Of a stretch of DNA of 64,000 bases, positions 28,360-37,111 are shown in pieces (within the stretch, counting starts at the first letter, position 1; each line of letters starts with the position of its first letter). The position numbers were made by a program, and so were the translations under genes. The stretch is from an uncultured Porphyromonadaceae bacterium (lineage in GTDB: Bacteria; Bacteroidota; Bacteroidia; Bacteroidales; Muribaculaceae). The notes under the pieces were generated by a model. It did no database searches, was not told where the DNA came from, and saw only the letters and a list, made by a program, of their open reading frames with translations. The DNA lies in assembly GCA_902461565.1 (NCBI GenBank), contig CABPYL010000001.1, positions 82,287 to 146,286 on the forward strand, given 5' to 3'.

Positions 28360-29142
28360 ATGGGAAAAATCATAGCAATAGCCAATCAGAAGGGAGGCGT
28401 GGGTAAAACCACAACCACAATCAATCTATCGGCCTCCCTTGCTGCCGAAGGCAAAAAAGTACTTATCATCGACGCTGATCCTCAGGCCAACGCCACTTCC
28501 GGTTATGGAATAGACCCCCGTACGATGTCATCGTCTATCTACGAGTGTATGGTCGACAATTATCCGCTGGACGGCTCGGAGGTGCCCACGTGTATGGAAA
28601 ACCTCTTTTTAGTTGGTTCGCGTATCGATCTTGCCGGTGCGGAGATAGAGCTTATCTCCAAGCCTAACCGCGAGAAAGTACTTGCCGATCTTCTGGCGCC
28701 CGTAAAGGACAAATACGATTTTATAATTATCGACTGTTCACCGTCGCTGGGCCTGATTACCGTGAACGCCCTCACTGCCGCCGATTCGGTGATTATACCC
28801 GTACAGGCCGAGTATTTTGCCCTGGAGGGCATCAGCAAGCTGCTGAATACCATACGTATTATCAAAACGCGCCTTAATCCGGCGCTGGAAATCGAGGGTT
28901 TTCTACTTACGATGTATGATTCGCGCCTGCGTCTGGCAAACCAGATTTACGAGGAGCTTAAAGGCCACTTCGCCGACATGGTGTTCAATACCGTGATTCC
29001 GCGAAACATCCGCCTTAGCGAAGCTCCGAGCCACGGGCTGCCGGCGCTGCTGTACGATGGGGAAAGCCGAGGCTCCACAAGCCATATCCTGCTGGCTAAG
29101 GAACTTATTTCCAAAAATTCCAGGCACCGTCAGGCAAGCTGA
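28360..29142 (+). CDS. parA: ParA-family chromosome partitioning ATPase (Soj)
   Basis: 260 residues from the ATG at 28360, chosen because the deviant Walker A motif must be near the N-terminus (KGGVGKTT at 11-18). Other signatures are LIIDADPQANAT (A' motif), FIIIDCSPSLGLIT (Walker B) and the C-terminal RNIRLSEAPSHGLP typical of Soj. It binds DNA non-specifically as an ATP dimer and moves the ParB-parS complex to segregate the origin region. It is followed by parB after 34 bases. The size and motifs are chromosomal rather than plasmid type (no N-terminal helix-turn-helix). Confidence 0.95.
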   Translation: MGKIIAIANQKGGVGKTTTTINLSASLAAEGKKVLIIDADPQANATSGYGIDPRTMSSSIYECMVDNYPLDGSEVPTCMENLFLVGSRIDLAGAEIELISKPNREKVLADLLAPVKDKYDFIIIDCSPSLGLITVNALTAADSVIIPVQAEYFALEGISKLLNTIRIIKTRLNPALEIEGFLLTMYDSRLRLANQIYEELKGHFADMVFNTVIPRNIRLSEAPSHGLPALLYDGESRGSTSHILLAKELISKNSRHRQAS

Positions 29143-29176
29143 CCAAATGGCGCTGAAACTTTAAAATACTATTCCC

Positions 29177-30052
29177 ATGTCTGTGAAACGCAATGCTCTT
29201 GGCCGCGGCCTTGACACACTGATACCTATGGACGATGTGCCCGCCCGCGGTACATCGGCAATAAACGAGATACCGTTAGATCTTATCTCGCCGAATCCGG
29301 AGCAGCCCCGAACGAATTTCGACGACGAGGCACTTGAGGAACTGGCGATGTCTATCCGTCAGCTCGGCATAATCCAGCCTCTGTCGCTACGAAAGAACGG
29401 GCCTACAAGTTATCAGATTATTGCCGGCGAACGCCGATACCGCGCAGCCCTGATGGCAGGGCTTACTACGGTGCCTGCATATATAAGAAATGCAAACGAG
29501 GCCGAGCTAACCGAGATGGCTCTTATCGAGAACATCCAGCGCGAGGACCTCAATGCAATCGAAATTGCCCTCACTTTCAAAAAATTGATAGACCAATACA
29601 GTCTTACCCAGGAACGGCTGAGCGAGCGGATTGGTAAAAAACGTGCCACAATCGCCAATTTCCTGCGGCTGTTGCGTCTGCCCGCCGAGGTACAGATCGG
29701 TCTGCAGAACAAGAAGGTGGACATGGGCCACGCGCGCGCATTGCTCACCATTGACAGTCCTGCGCTGCAGCTTAAACTGTATAACGAGATTCTGAAGCAG
29801 GGTCTTTCTGTCCGCCGTGTGGAGGAACTGGCAAAGCAGTACCAGGAACGTTCCGAAAAGGCTAAGGCTCCCGCGACAAAGCCGCGCGACACTGAACTGG
29901 AAACGCTGCAGACACAGCTGCAGCGCGTGTTCCACGCTCCTGTCAAACTTACATGCAGTTCTAAAGGAAGCGGCAGTATTTCGTTCAAGTTCAAGGATGA
30001 ATATGAGCTGCAGAGGCTGATTGAACTGTTTGATTCTCTCCAGACAAAATGA
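29177..30052 (+). CDS. parB: ParB-family chromosome partitioning protein (Spo0J)
   Basis: 291 residues. N-terminal nuclease-like CTPase domain with GERRYRAA (84-91, nucleotide box) and ENIQREDLN (118-126), a central KorB-like helix-turn-helix (about 143-166) that reads parS, and a C-terminal dimerisation domain after a basic linker. The pair with ParA loads condensin at the origin and drives segregation. The stop overlaps the next start (ATGATG), indicating translational coupling with the DUF5683 gene. Confidence 0.95.
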   Translation: MSVKRNALGRGLDTLIPMDDVPARGTSAINEIPLDLISPNPEQPRTNFDDEALEELAMSIRQLGIIQPLSLRKNGPTSYQIIAGERRYRAALMAGLTTVPAYIRNANEAELTEMALIENIQREDLNAIEIALTFKKLIDQYSLTQERLSERIGKKRATIANFLRLLRLPAEVQIGLQNKKVDMGHARALLTIDSPALQLKLYNEILKQGLSVRRVEELAKQYQERSEKAKAPATKPRDTELETLQTQLQRVFHAPVKLTCSSKGSGSISFKFKDEYELQRLIELFDSLQTK

Positions 30053-30834
30053 TGGATAGTTTCCTGCGTTTCATATACCGTCCTGTTGCTGCGCTGGCTC
30101 TTGTCTGTGCGGCAGTCGGTTCCACCGAATGCGCCGCGCAAAATCAGCTTCCAGTGAAACGCAGCCACCACAATGTTACCGATACGATAGCAGATGCGCC
30201 AGACAGTGTGGTTGTAAGGCTTGGCTCGGCTGAGGTTGCACCCGTGCCTTCCGAACTGTTGCGGGGAGCCGCCGATGTCGACTCCATTATGCACATCAGG
30301 CAGGAATCGCCCTATGACCGCTGGGAGGAACGCGACTCGGTTTTCAATCCCGACCCCAACAGGGCTGTGTGGATGTCGGCTCTGTTTCCGGGCCTGGGGC
30401 AGCTGTACAACAGACGTTACTGGAAACTTCCCATCATCATCGGCGGTTATATGGGTCTGGCGTATGCCACATCGTGGAACAACGGCATGCTGAACGACTA
30501 TACAAAGGCCTACCGCGACATTATGGACAACGACCCGTCCACGAAGTCGTATATGAATTTTTTCCCGCCAACCACGCAGGAATCGGACCTGGACAAGACA
30601 TGGCTTACAAATGTGCTACAGTCCCGCAAGAATTTTTATCGCCGCAACCGCGACCTGTGCATTATCGCGATGGTAGGCGTATACCTCGTAGCGATGGTTG
30701 ACGCCTATGTGGACGCATCTCTGTCGCATTTCGATATCTCTCCCGAACTATCTGTGGACCTCACCCCGGCAGTGTTCCGAAACGACTTCTCATCGCCTCC
30801 GGCAATCGGGTTGGTATGGGCAATGAACTTTTAG
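30049..30834 (+). CDS. DUF5683 membrane protein
   Basis: 261 residues. Signal-like N-terminal hydrophobic segment (about 10-30), a Ser/Val-rich periplasmic stretch, then the DUF5683 core with the conserved SALFPGLGQLYNRRYWKLP motif (about 107-126) and two or three hydrophobic segments (about 125-145, 200-225). The family is found directly downstream of parB across Bacteroidetes and has no known biochemical role; the position suggests coupling of segregation with the envelope. It overlaps parB by four bases. Met1 or Met2 could be the true start. Confidence 0.8.
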   Translation: MMDSFLRFIYRPVAALALVCAAVGSTECAAQNQLPVKRSHHNVTDTIADAPDSVVVRLGSAEVAPVPSELLRGAADVDSIMHIRQESPYDRWEERDSVFNPDPNRAVWMSALFPGLGQLYNRRYWKLPIIIGGYMGLAYATSWNNGMLNDYTKAYRDIMDNDPSTKSYMNFFPPTTQESDLDKTWLTNVLQSRKNFYRRNRDLCIIAMVGVYLVAMVDAYVDASLSHFDISPELSVDLTPAVFRNDFSSPPAIGLVWAMNF

Positions 30835-30850
30835 ATCTTATTATCGCAAA

Positions 30851-32572
30851 ATGAACACATTATATAAATTTATCTGTTTTACGGCCGTCGCCGTGTCGGC
30901 GGCGACATATGGCTACGCCGACTCGGTGCGCGATGTTTCCGAAGCTTCGCAGAAACCATCGCTTATTATGCCCCAGAGTTTCGAGACCGATACTCAGAAG
31001 ATGCTTGAGGACTGGTATCTGAAGAACTATACCGCTCTGGATTACGAGGCCGACGATTACAAGGGTCAGGAACTTAGTGATGAAGTGCTTGTGGAACGCC
31101 TCGGCAAGTTGCCGGCGGTGATAGAGATGCCACTGAATACTCCCGTGCGCAATGCCATAAATTTCTATGCCAACCGCCGGCGTCAGCTTGTGGAGAACAT
31201 GCTTGGTCTGAGCCTGTACTATATGCCTATTTTTGAGGATGCTCTTGAACGCAACGGCATGCCACTGGAACTTCGTTACCTTCCAGTAGTGGAATCAGCG
31301 CTTGTGCCTACGGCTGTATCACGCGTAGGCGCCGCCGGTCTTTGGCAGTTCATGCCAGCAACGGGCAAGAGCCTCGGTCTGGAAGTGAACTCGCTGGTGG
31401 ACCAGCGCCGCGATCCTTTCCTGGCTTCGGAGGCGGGCGCGCGCTACCTGAAGCAGTTGTACAATACTTTCGGAGACTGGTCGCTTGCGATAGCCGCTTA
31501 CAACTGTGGACCCGGCAATGTTAACAAGGCTTTGCGCCGTGCCGGCGAAGGCAAGCATGATTTCTGGGAGATATATCCTTTCCTGCCTGCCGAGACGCGC
31601 AATTATGTGCCGTCGTTTATCGCCGCCAATTACATAATGAACTATTATAAGGAGCACGATATATCGCCCGCACTGGCGCGCCGTCCCTTGGTTACGGATA
31701 CTGTGCATGTTAACCGTCGGGTGCACTTCGAGCAGATCTCAGAGGTTATGGATATTCCAATGGATGAACTGCGCGCACTCAATCCACAGTTCCGCGCCGA
31801 TATCATACCGGGCGATATCCGTCCGTATTCGCTTGTACTGCCTTCGCTGCAGGCATACGCATACGTTGCCAACGAGGATTCCATAGTTAACCACAATGCG
31901 GCCAAATACAGCCGCCGTAGCATTGTGGAGCCTGCGAGCGGCAAAATAAAAGGTACCGACGCCCGAGGGGAGTACTACGACGAGGAAGTTATAGTATATC
32001 ACAAGGTGCGCAAGGGCGAGACTATAGCCAAGATTGCCAAGAAATACGGTGTTACCGTTGCAGACATCCGCAAGCTCAACAAGGTGGGCAAAAAACTTAA
32101 GACCGGCACTAAACTTAAGATAAAGACAGTGCAGCGCCGCTATAAGCCTGTGCCTGTGGAGAAACCTCAGGATGTGAATGCCGATAAGGCCATAGACACA
32201 ACTGAAGTGGTGGTTGGCGACAGTGCTATCATAGTAGGCCCCGACAGTATTTCGCCGGTCGACGACGCAGTACAGCAGCAGGTTGCATCGGCCTTTGGCA
32301 ACGGAAAAGCGGAAGCGGATACCGTGAAGAAAGCCGTCCCCGCTAAGGCTGACACGAAAAAGTCTTCGACAACTCAGAATAAGAAAAAGGCTGACAGCAG
32401 GAATAACAAGAAAAAACAGCCAGCCACAGTTAACCACAAGGTGCGCAAAGGCGAGAACCTCGACAAGATTGCCCGCCGCTACGGCACCACCGTCAGCGCT
32501 ATCCGCAAGGCAAACGGCATTTCAGGCGACAGAATCAATGTGGGCCAGACGCTGAAAATTCCGCAGAAATAA
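30851..32572 (+). CDS. MltD-type lytic transglycosylase with two LysM domains
   Basis: 573 residues with a signal peptide (about 1-23). The SLT domain (about 130-280) has catalytic Glu148 in LPVVESA, plus GAAGLWQFMPATG and the AAYNCGPGNV signature. Two LysM domains follow (about 376-420 and 525-571: HKVRKGE...), separated by a Lys/Thr/Ser-rich linker of low complexity. It cleaves peptidoglycan glycan strands to 1,6-anhydro products and binds the wall through LysM. It is 16 bases after the DUF5683 gene; the parA-parB-DUF5683-mltD order is conserved in the order, so it probably belongs to the operon. Confidence 0.92.
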   Translation: MNTLYKFICFTAVAVSAATYGYADSVRDVSEASQKPSLIMPQSFETDTQKMLEDWYLKNYTALDYEADDYKGQELSDEVLVERLGKLPAVIEMPLNTPVRNAINFYANRRRQLVENMLGLSLYYMPIFEDALERNGMPLELRYLPVVESALVPTAVSRVGAAGLWQFMPATGKSLGLEVNSLVDQRRDPFLASEAGARYLKQLYNTFGDWSLAIAAYNCGPGNVNKALRRAGEGKHDFWEIYPFLPAETRNYVPSFIAANYIMNYYKEHDISPALARRPLVTDTVHVNRRVHFEQISEVMDIPMDELRALNPQFRADIIPGDIRPYSLVLPSLQAYAYVANEDSIVNHNAAKYSRRSIVEPASGKIKGTDARGEYYDEEVIVYHKVRKGETIAKIAKKYGVTVADIRKLNKVGKKLKTGTKLKIKTVQRRYKPVPVEKPQDVNADKAIDTTEVVVGDSAIIVGPDSISPVDDAVQQQVASAFGNGKAEADTVKKAVPAKADTKKSSTTQNKKKADSRNNKKKQPATVNHKVRKGENLDKIARRYGTTVSAIRKANGISGDRINVGQTLKIPQK

Positions 32573-32593
32573 TCATTAAATAATTCCTTGCAC

Positions 32594-34579
32594 ATGAAAC
32601 AGAACGAAAAGGGCTACACGTTGGACCCCGCCGACGTGGACCCCATCGACCTTCCGGAGAATGCGTTCTCCGAGTTGGGTGCCGACGAGGAGTATCGCCC
32701 CGTGATGCACCCCGCACGTGATTATCCAGAGGCTACACCTTACTCGGTGATAACAGGTCTTGTACTGGCTGTCATCTTCAGCGCGGCGGCTGCATATCTT
32801 GGCCTTAAGGTGGGTCAGGTGTTCGAGGCTGCAATTCCTATTGCCATCATCGCAGTTGGTCTTTCTTCGCGTCTGAAAAAGAAAAACGCCCTGGGCCAGA
32901 ATGTAATTATCCAGAGCATCGGCGCTTGCTCAGGTGTTATCGTTGCCGGTACAATCTTTACGTTGCCGGCTCTGTACATTCTGCAGGGAACCCATCCCGA
33001 GATTACCGTTAACTTCCTTGAGATATTCCTTAGCTCGCTATTCGGCGGCGTGTTGGGTATTCTGTTCTTCATTCCTTTCCGCAAATACTTCGTAAAGGAT
33101 ATGCACGGCAAATATCCTTTCCCCGAGGCTACCGCGACAACACAGGTGCTTGTAAGCGGCAACGGCTCCGCTGAGAGCACCGGCGGACAGGCTAAGGTGC
33201 TGGTGCTCGCGTCGCTTGTGGGCGGTATATATGATTATATCGTCGCTACTGCGGGATGGTGGAGCGAGGTCGTTACCACAACGGCTTATTCCTGGGGGCA
33301 GACGATTGCCGACAAGTTCAAGTTTGTTTTCTCCTGCAACACCGGTGCCGCTGTGCTTGGTCTTGGCTATATCGTGGGTCTTAAATATGCCTTCGTTATT
33401 TTTGCAGGATCCATCTTCGTATGGTGGTTCGTAATTCCCCTGATGGGTACTTACGGCTCTGCCGAGATCGCAGCCATGAGTCCCGCCGCAATATTCTCGG
33501 AATACGCCCGCATGATTGGTATCGGCGGTATAGCTATGGCCGGTGTTATTGGTATCGTGAAATCGCGCAGCATAATCGGCCAGGCTGTCGGCCTCGCTTC
33601 GCGCGAGTTGCGCGGCGCCCAGACAGGTAGCAAGGCAGTTCGCTGGCAAACCGATATTTCCATGAAGCATATCGCCTATTTCGTTGCAATCGCACTTATC
33701 GGAGTGCTGTTGTTCTTCTGGTTCGGCGTTATCCATACCTTCTGGCAGGCGCTTGTAGCATGGCTGGTGGTTACTGTCATCGCATTCCTTTTTACCACAG
33801 TCGCCGCCAATGCAATCGCTATCGTTGGCTCCAACCCCGTGAGCGGCATGACGCTGATGACGCTTATCATCGCATCGGGTGTCTTTGTGGCAATCGGCCT
33901 CAGCGGTACATCGGGTATCGTTGCATCGATGGTTCTCGGCGGTGTTGTCTGCACGGCCCTGTCTATGGCCGGCGGTTTTGTAACCGACCTTAAGATAGGT
34001 TATTGGCTCGGTTCCACGCCTAAAAAGCAGGAGACATGGAAATTCCTCGGCACACTTGTTTCGGCTGCTACAGTTGGCGGTGTGATGCTGATGCTCAACA
34101 ACGTTTACGGTTTCAGCGGTCCCGAAGCTCTCGCAGCTCCTCAGGCCAACGCAATGGCAAAGGTTATCGAGCCTATGATGATGGGTGGCTCCACTCCCTG
34201 GACACTCTATATCATCGGTGCAGTGCTCGCCCTTATCCTTAACTGGCTCGGGGTTCCCGCCCTGGCATTCTGCCTCGGGATGTTCCTGCCGCTGCACCTC
34301 AACACTCCTATGCTTGTCGGCGGTCTCGTTTCCTGGTTCGTTGGACACAGCTCTAAGGACAGCGCCGTTTGCAAAGCCCGTACAGACCGCGGCACGCTCA
34401 TCGCTTCCGGTCTTATTGCCGGCGGTGCGCTCTTCGGAGTTTTTGCTGCAATCACTATTTTCTGTGGCGCTTCCGTACCCACCAACGGTGGCGAATTCAC
34501 GCCCCAGATTCTTGGTCTGGTTGCATATGCAGCGCTTATCGCCTTCCTGTATTTCGCTTCGCGCAAAGCCAAGGCATAA
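32594..34579 (+). CDS. OPT-family oligopeptide transporter
   Basis: 661 residues from the ATG at 32594 (two codons upstream a TTG is also possible). About 14-16 transmembrane segments span 48-655. Signatures of the bacterial OPT branch include the N-terminal EATPYSVITGLVLAVIFSAA and KYPFPEATATTQVL segments. It imports small peptides, driven by the proton gradient. It follows the lytic transglycosylase by 21 bases and precedes a MATE gene in the same reading frame with only one codon between them. Confidence 0.88.
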   Translation: MKQNEKGYTLDPADVDPIDLPENAFSELGADEEYRPVMHPARDYPEATPYSVITGLVLAVIFSAAAAYLGLKVGQVFEAAIPIAIIAVGLSSRLKKKNALGQNVIIQSIGACSGVIVAGTIFTLPALYILQGTHPEITVNFLEIFLSSLFGGVLGILFFIPFRKYFVKDMHGKYPFPEATATTQVLVSGNGSAESTGGQAKVLVLASLVGGIYDYIVATAGWWSEVVTTTAYSWGQTIADKFKFVFSCNTGAAVLGLGYIVGLKYAFVIFAGSIFVWWFVIPLMGTYGSAEIAAMSPAAIFSEYARMIGIGGIAMAGVIGIVKSRSIIGQAVGLASRELRGAQTGSKAVRWQTDISMKHIAYFVAIALIGVLLFFWFGVIHTFWQALVAWLVVTVIAFLFTTVAANAIAIVGSNPVSGMTLMTLIIASGVFVAIGLSGTSGIVASMVLGGVVCTALSMAGGFVTDLKIGYWLGSTPKKQETWKFLGTLVSAATVGGVMLMLNNVYGFSGPEALAAPQANAMAKVIEPMMMGGSTPWTLYIIGAVLALILNWLGVPALAFCLGMFLPLHLNTPMLVGGLVSWFVGHSSKDSAVCKARTDRGTLIASGLIAGGALFGVFAAITIFCGASVPTNGGEFTPQILGLVAYAALIAFLYFASRKAKA

Positions 34580-34582
34580 ATC

Positions 34583-35881
34583 TTGAAGCACCGCCGCGAA
34601 ATACTCGCCATCGCAATACCGGCGATTGTAACTAATATTACAACGCCTCTGCTTTCGCTCGTCGATGTGGCCGTAACAGGCCATATCGGCGAAGCCGTTT
34701 ATATTGGTGCAATAGCTCTTGGGGGAACGCTTTTCAACACCCTCTACTGGCTGTTCAATTTTCTGCGCATGGGAACTACCGGGCTTACCGCGCAAGCATA
34801 CGGTGCTGCCGGCCGAGATTCGCGTGAACGAGATATCATTCTGTTCCGCAGCCTTGCCGTCGGGTTGGTAGTCGGTGTTGTGCTTTTGCTGCTCAGCCCT
34901 TTTACGGGAAATACGGTGCTCTCGTTTATGGATTCAGACGACAACACTAAGCGTCTGGCTATGCAATATTTCAAAATATTGATTTGGGGCGCGCCGGCGG
35001 TAATGCTCACCTACGGTCTTTCCGGGTGGTTCCTGGGTATGCAGGACTCGCGGGCGCAGATGTGGATGGCGATAACCACAAACGTTGTGAATATCGCCAT
35101 AAGTCCGGTGCTTGTGTTTGGTTTCGGCATGAGAATAGCAGGCGTAGCTGTAGGTACACTTGTGGCACAATGGACGGGCCTTCTGATAGGTGTTGCCATC
35201 GTATGGCGCAGGTATCGGCCGCAGTCCCCGGGGCTGCAAGCGATATTCAGGGCCGACGAACTGCTGAAATTTTTCCGTATCAATATCGATATTTTCCTGC
35301 GCACTGCATGTCTTGTGGCTGTTACGCTGTGGTTTACCCATGCCGGGGCGCTCCAGGGTACCGATATTCTTGCTGCAAACGCGCTGCTGTTGCAGCTGTT
35401 CATGCTGTTCTCGTATTTTATGGACGGTTTCGCATTCGCCGGCGAGGCTCTTGCGGGAAAATATGCCGGGTTGGGTGATTCCCGTTCGCTTTTATCGCTT
35501 ATCCGCTCGCTTATGCGTATCGGACTTCTCTTCGCATTGGTTTTTAGCGCTGTGTATATGCTCTTAGGCGAAGAAGTGCTGAGGATGCTTGCCAAAGATG
35601 CACACGTGGTTGAAACAGCTCGTAGATACCTTGTTTTTGCGGCTCTCGTCCCCATTTGCGGATTCATGGCATTTGTATGGGACGGTATTTTTGTCGGGCT
35701 TGTGCGCACGCGGGCAATGCTTATGTCTATGGCCGGAGCAATCGCCGTGTTCTTCATTATATATTTCGCAGCGCATCGTTCGGCAGGCAACAGTGCGCTA
35801 TGGACTGCTTTCAATGCCTATCTGATGATGCGCGGCGTGCTTGAATATCTGTTCTATCGTTTTAAACGACCTGTGGTGTAA
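34583..35881 (+). CDS. MATE-family efflux transporter (DinF-like) with TTG start
   Basis: 432 residues with about 12 transmembrane helices and the MATE pattern IPAIVTNITTPLLSLVDVAVTGHIG at the N-terminus (residues 12 onward). It exports drugs or metabolites by ion antiport. The start is the TTG at 34583: the preceding stop codon (34577-34579) is in frame and one ATC codon away, and the next Met would cut off the first helix and its conserved residues. That leaves almost no room for a leader, so translation is probably coupled to the OPT gene. No other rare features are seen. Confidence 0.88.
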   Translation: MKHRREILAIAIPAIVTNITTPLLSLVDVAVTGHIGEAVYIGAIALGGTLFNTLYWLFNFLRMGTTGLTAQAYGAAGRDSRERDIILFRSLAVGLVVGVVLLLLSPFTGNTVLSFMDSDDNTKRLAMQYFKILIWGAPAVMLTYGLSGWFLGMQDSRAQMWMAITTNVVNIAISPVLVFGFGMRIAGVAVGTLVAQWTGLLIGVAIVWRRYRPQSPGLQAIFRADELLKFFRINIDIFLRTACLVAVTLWFTHAGALQGTDILAANALLLQLFMLFSYFMDGFAFAGEALAGKYAGLGDSRSLLSLIRSLMRIGLLFALVFSAVYMLLGEEVLRMLAKDAHVVETARRYLVFAALVPICGFMAFVWDGIFVGLVRTRAMLMSMAGAIAVFFIIYFAAHRSAGNSALWTAFNAYLMMRGVLEYLFYRFKRPVV

Positions 35882-35930
35882 GCGGGAAAGTTGTAGGAGT
35901 GCTTCTCTGGTGCTTGTTGAAAATAAGAGA

Positions 35931-35959
35931 CCCTCTAAAACTCAATGAGTTGCAGAGGG
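35931..35959 (-). terminator. Terminator of tRNA-Leu
   Basis: CCCTCT pairs with AGAGGG, and inside it AACTCA pairs with TGAGTT around a single A. On the minus strand the hairpin is followed by TCTCTTATTTTC. It lies 8 bases beyond the tRNA. Confidence 0.65.
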
Positions 35960-35966
35960 CCTGTTG

Positions 35967-36048
35967 TGCGCATGAAGGGACTCGAACCCCCACGACATTC
36001 GTCATTAGATCCTAAGTCTAACGCGGCTACCAATTACGCCACATGCGC
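35967..36048 (-). tRNA. tRNA-Leu (anticodon UAG)
   Basis: 82 bases, cloverleaf with acceptor GCGCATG/CATGCGC, anticodon stem TTAGA/TCTAA around loop CTTAGGA (anticodon TAG), a 13-base variable arm (class II, as required for Leu) and T loop TTCGAGT. Discriminator A. CCA is not encoded. Confidence 0.93.
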
Positions 36049-36058
36049 TTTCACGGCA

Positions 36059-36089
36059 CAAAATTACGCAAAATAATCTTATCTCCCAA
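36059..36089 (-). promoter_or_regulatory. Promoter of tRNA-Leu
   Basis: Minus strand: TTG (36089-36087), 20-base spacer, TAATTTTG (36066-36059). The tRNA begins 11 bases downstream. Full consensus. Confidence 0.65.
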
Positions 36090-36129
36090 ATTTTTCTGTT
36101 TTTTAAACGCCGGTTTAATCTTTCTTTCG

Positions 36130-36963
36130 TCATTCGGAGATGGCTGTTATAGCAAAAGGATTTTCAATGGCAGCTTCGGCGGCTTTTTGCGACAGAAGAC
36201 GCTGGGGTGCGTTGAGGCGCGGAGGAAGATAGGAATTGCCTATAACATCGTGGCCGAACAATACACCATACCAGGTGCATGATGCAACGTAGCGGCCCAC
36301 TGTGCGGCTCAGGTGATAGCCGTCGGCAGTAAGGTCGTCGCCCAGGGCGGATGTGCGGGCGTCCTGGATTGCAGTGCCGCATGGAATTACGCCTTTAAGC
36401 TCGGGGTTGTCTGCCAATGCTTTTTGGGCGGCTTCGACGATGGCACGGTACATCTTTAGCTGGCTGCGGTCGTAATTCTTGAAACCTTCGTGTTTTGAAT
36501 CGGGAGAGTAAGCCCACGTCAAATGCCAGAGGAATACAGGTTTTTGGCCTACAGCCTTGCGTACCATACTTATCAGTGTCGGCAGATTGGCGAATGTGTC
36601 GTACTGTCCAGAGAAATGGCTTGCCTGCTGGAAAGTGATATAGTCCCATTCCTCATCGGCGAGGGCGCGCTTGATTGTACAGTCGGCAATGGTGTCGCAA
36701 CGGCCGTCGACTGCAATTTTGCGGTAGCTGTATTCGCCCTTATCGGTTTTCATATTGTTGAAATGGCGGTCGATTGGGCATCCGGGGAAGTAGAGATTTC
36801 CGATAAGGATTTCGTCGCCGCCGGCAACGACGATATCGTGCAGTTCCTGCTCGAGAGCATCGACAGAGAAGCTGTTGCCTATGGCAAGCACTTTGACAAG
36901 GCGTGCCGACAGTCCTCCGGCCGCGAAAATAATGGCGAAAAGAAAGATGATTAATTTTTTCAT
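36130..36963 (-). CDS. DUF4886 family secreted protein (SGNH-hydrolase-like)
   Basis: 277 residues with a signal peptide (about 1-20). The mature start has VLAIGNSFSVDA, which resembles block I of SGNH esterases with nucleophile Ser, and the C-terminal half has DGYHLS, which fits the Asp-x-x-His block. DUF4886 proteins are common in Bacteroidales and suspected to deacetylate or de-esterify sugars, but activity is unproven. It is a single-gene unit with its own promoter; neither neighbour suggests a substrate. Confidence 0.75.
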   Translation of the reverse strand: MKKLIIFLFAIIFAAGGLSARLVKVLAIGNSFSVDALEQELHDIVVAGGDEILIGNLYFPGCPIDRHFNNMKTDKGEYSYRKIAVDGRCDTIADCTIKRALADEEWDYITFQQASHFSGQYDTFANLPTLISMVRKAVGQKPVFLWHLTWAYSPDSKHEGFKNYDRSQLKMYRAIVEAAQKALADNPELKGVIPCGTAIQDARTSALGDDLTADGYHLSRTVGRYVASCTWYGVLFGHDVIGNSYLPPRLNAPQRLLSQKAAEAAIENPFAITAISE

Positions 36964-36985
36964 GGATATATCTGGTTGCTTTTTG

Positions 36986-37016
36986 CAAATTTAGTAACAA
37001 AACGCAGAATAGCCAA
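36986..37016 (-). promoter_or_regulatory. Promoter of the DUF4886 gene
   Basis: Minus strand: TTG (37016-37014), 20-base spacer, TAAATTTG (36993-36986), 23 bases before the start codon. Confidence 0.65.
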
Positions 37017-37064
37017 TAGCATGTGGCTCCATTCGGGATGATATCAGCTAATTATTTTAGAAAA

Positions 37065-37087
37065 GGGCGGCGCCGTCGGCGCCGCCC
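37065..37087 (-). terminator. Intrinsic terminator of the ROK gene
   Basis: GGGCGGCGCC, loop GTC, GGCGCCGCCC: ten perfect GC-rich pairs. On the minus strand TTTTCTAAAATAAT follows. Confidence 0.85.
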
Positions 37088-37111
37088 GGAGTATGCAGTT
37101 ATGGATATGGT

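Noticed and set aside
28074..30850. Complete parS site TGTTTCACGTGAAACA near parAB
   Set aside because: Only half sites in reversed order were seen; a full scan could not be run.
33038..34795. Open frame of 585 codons antisense to the OPT transporter gene
   Set aside because: Composition is that of a reversed membrane protein gene (Cys/Asn/Asp-rich without domains); the OPT frame is clear.
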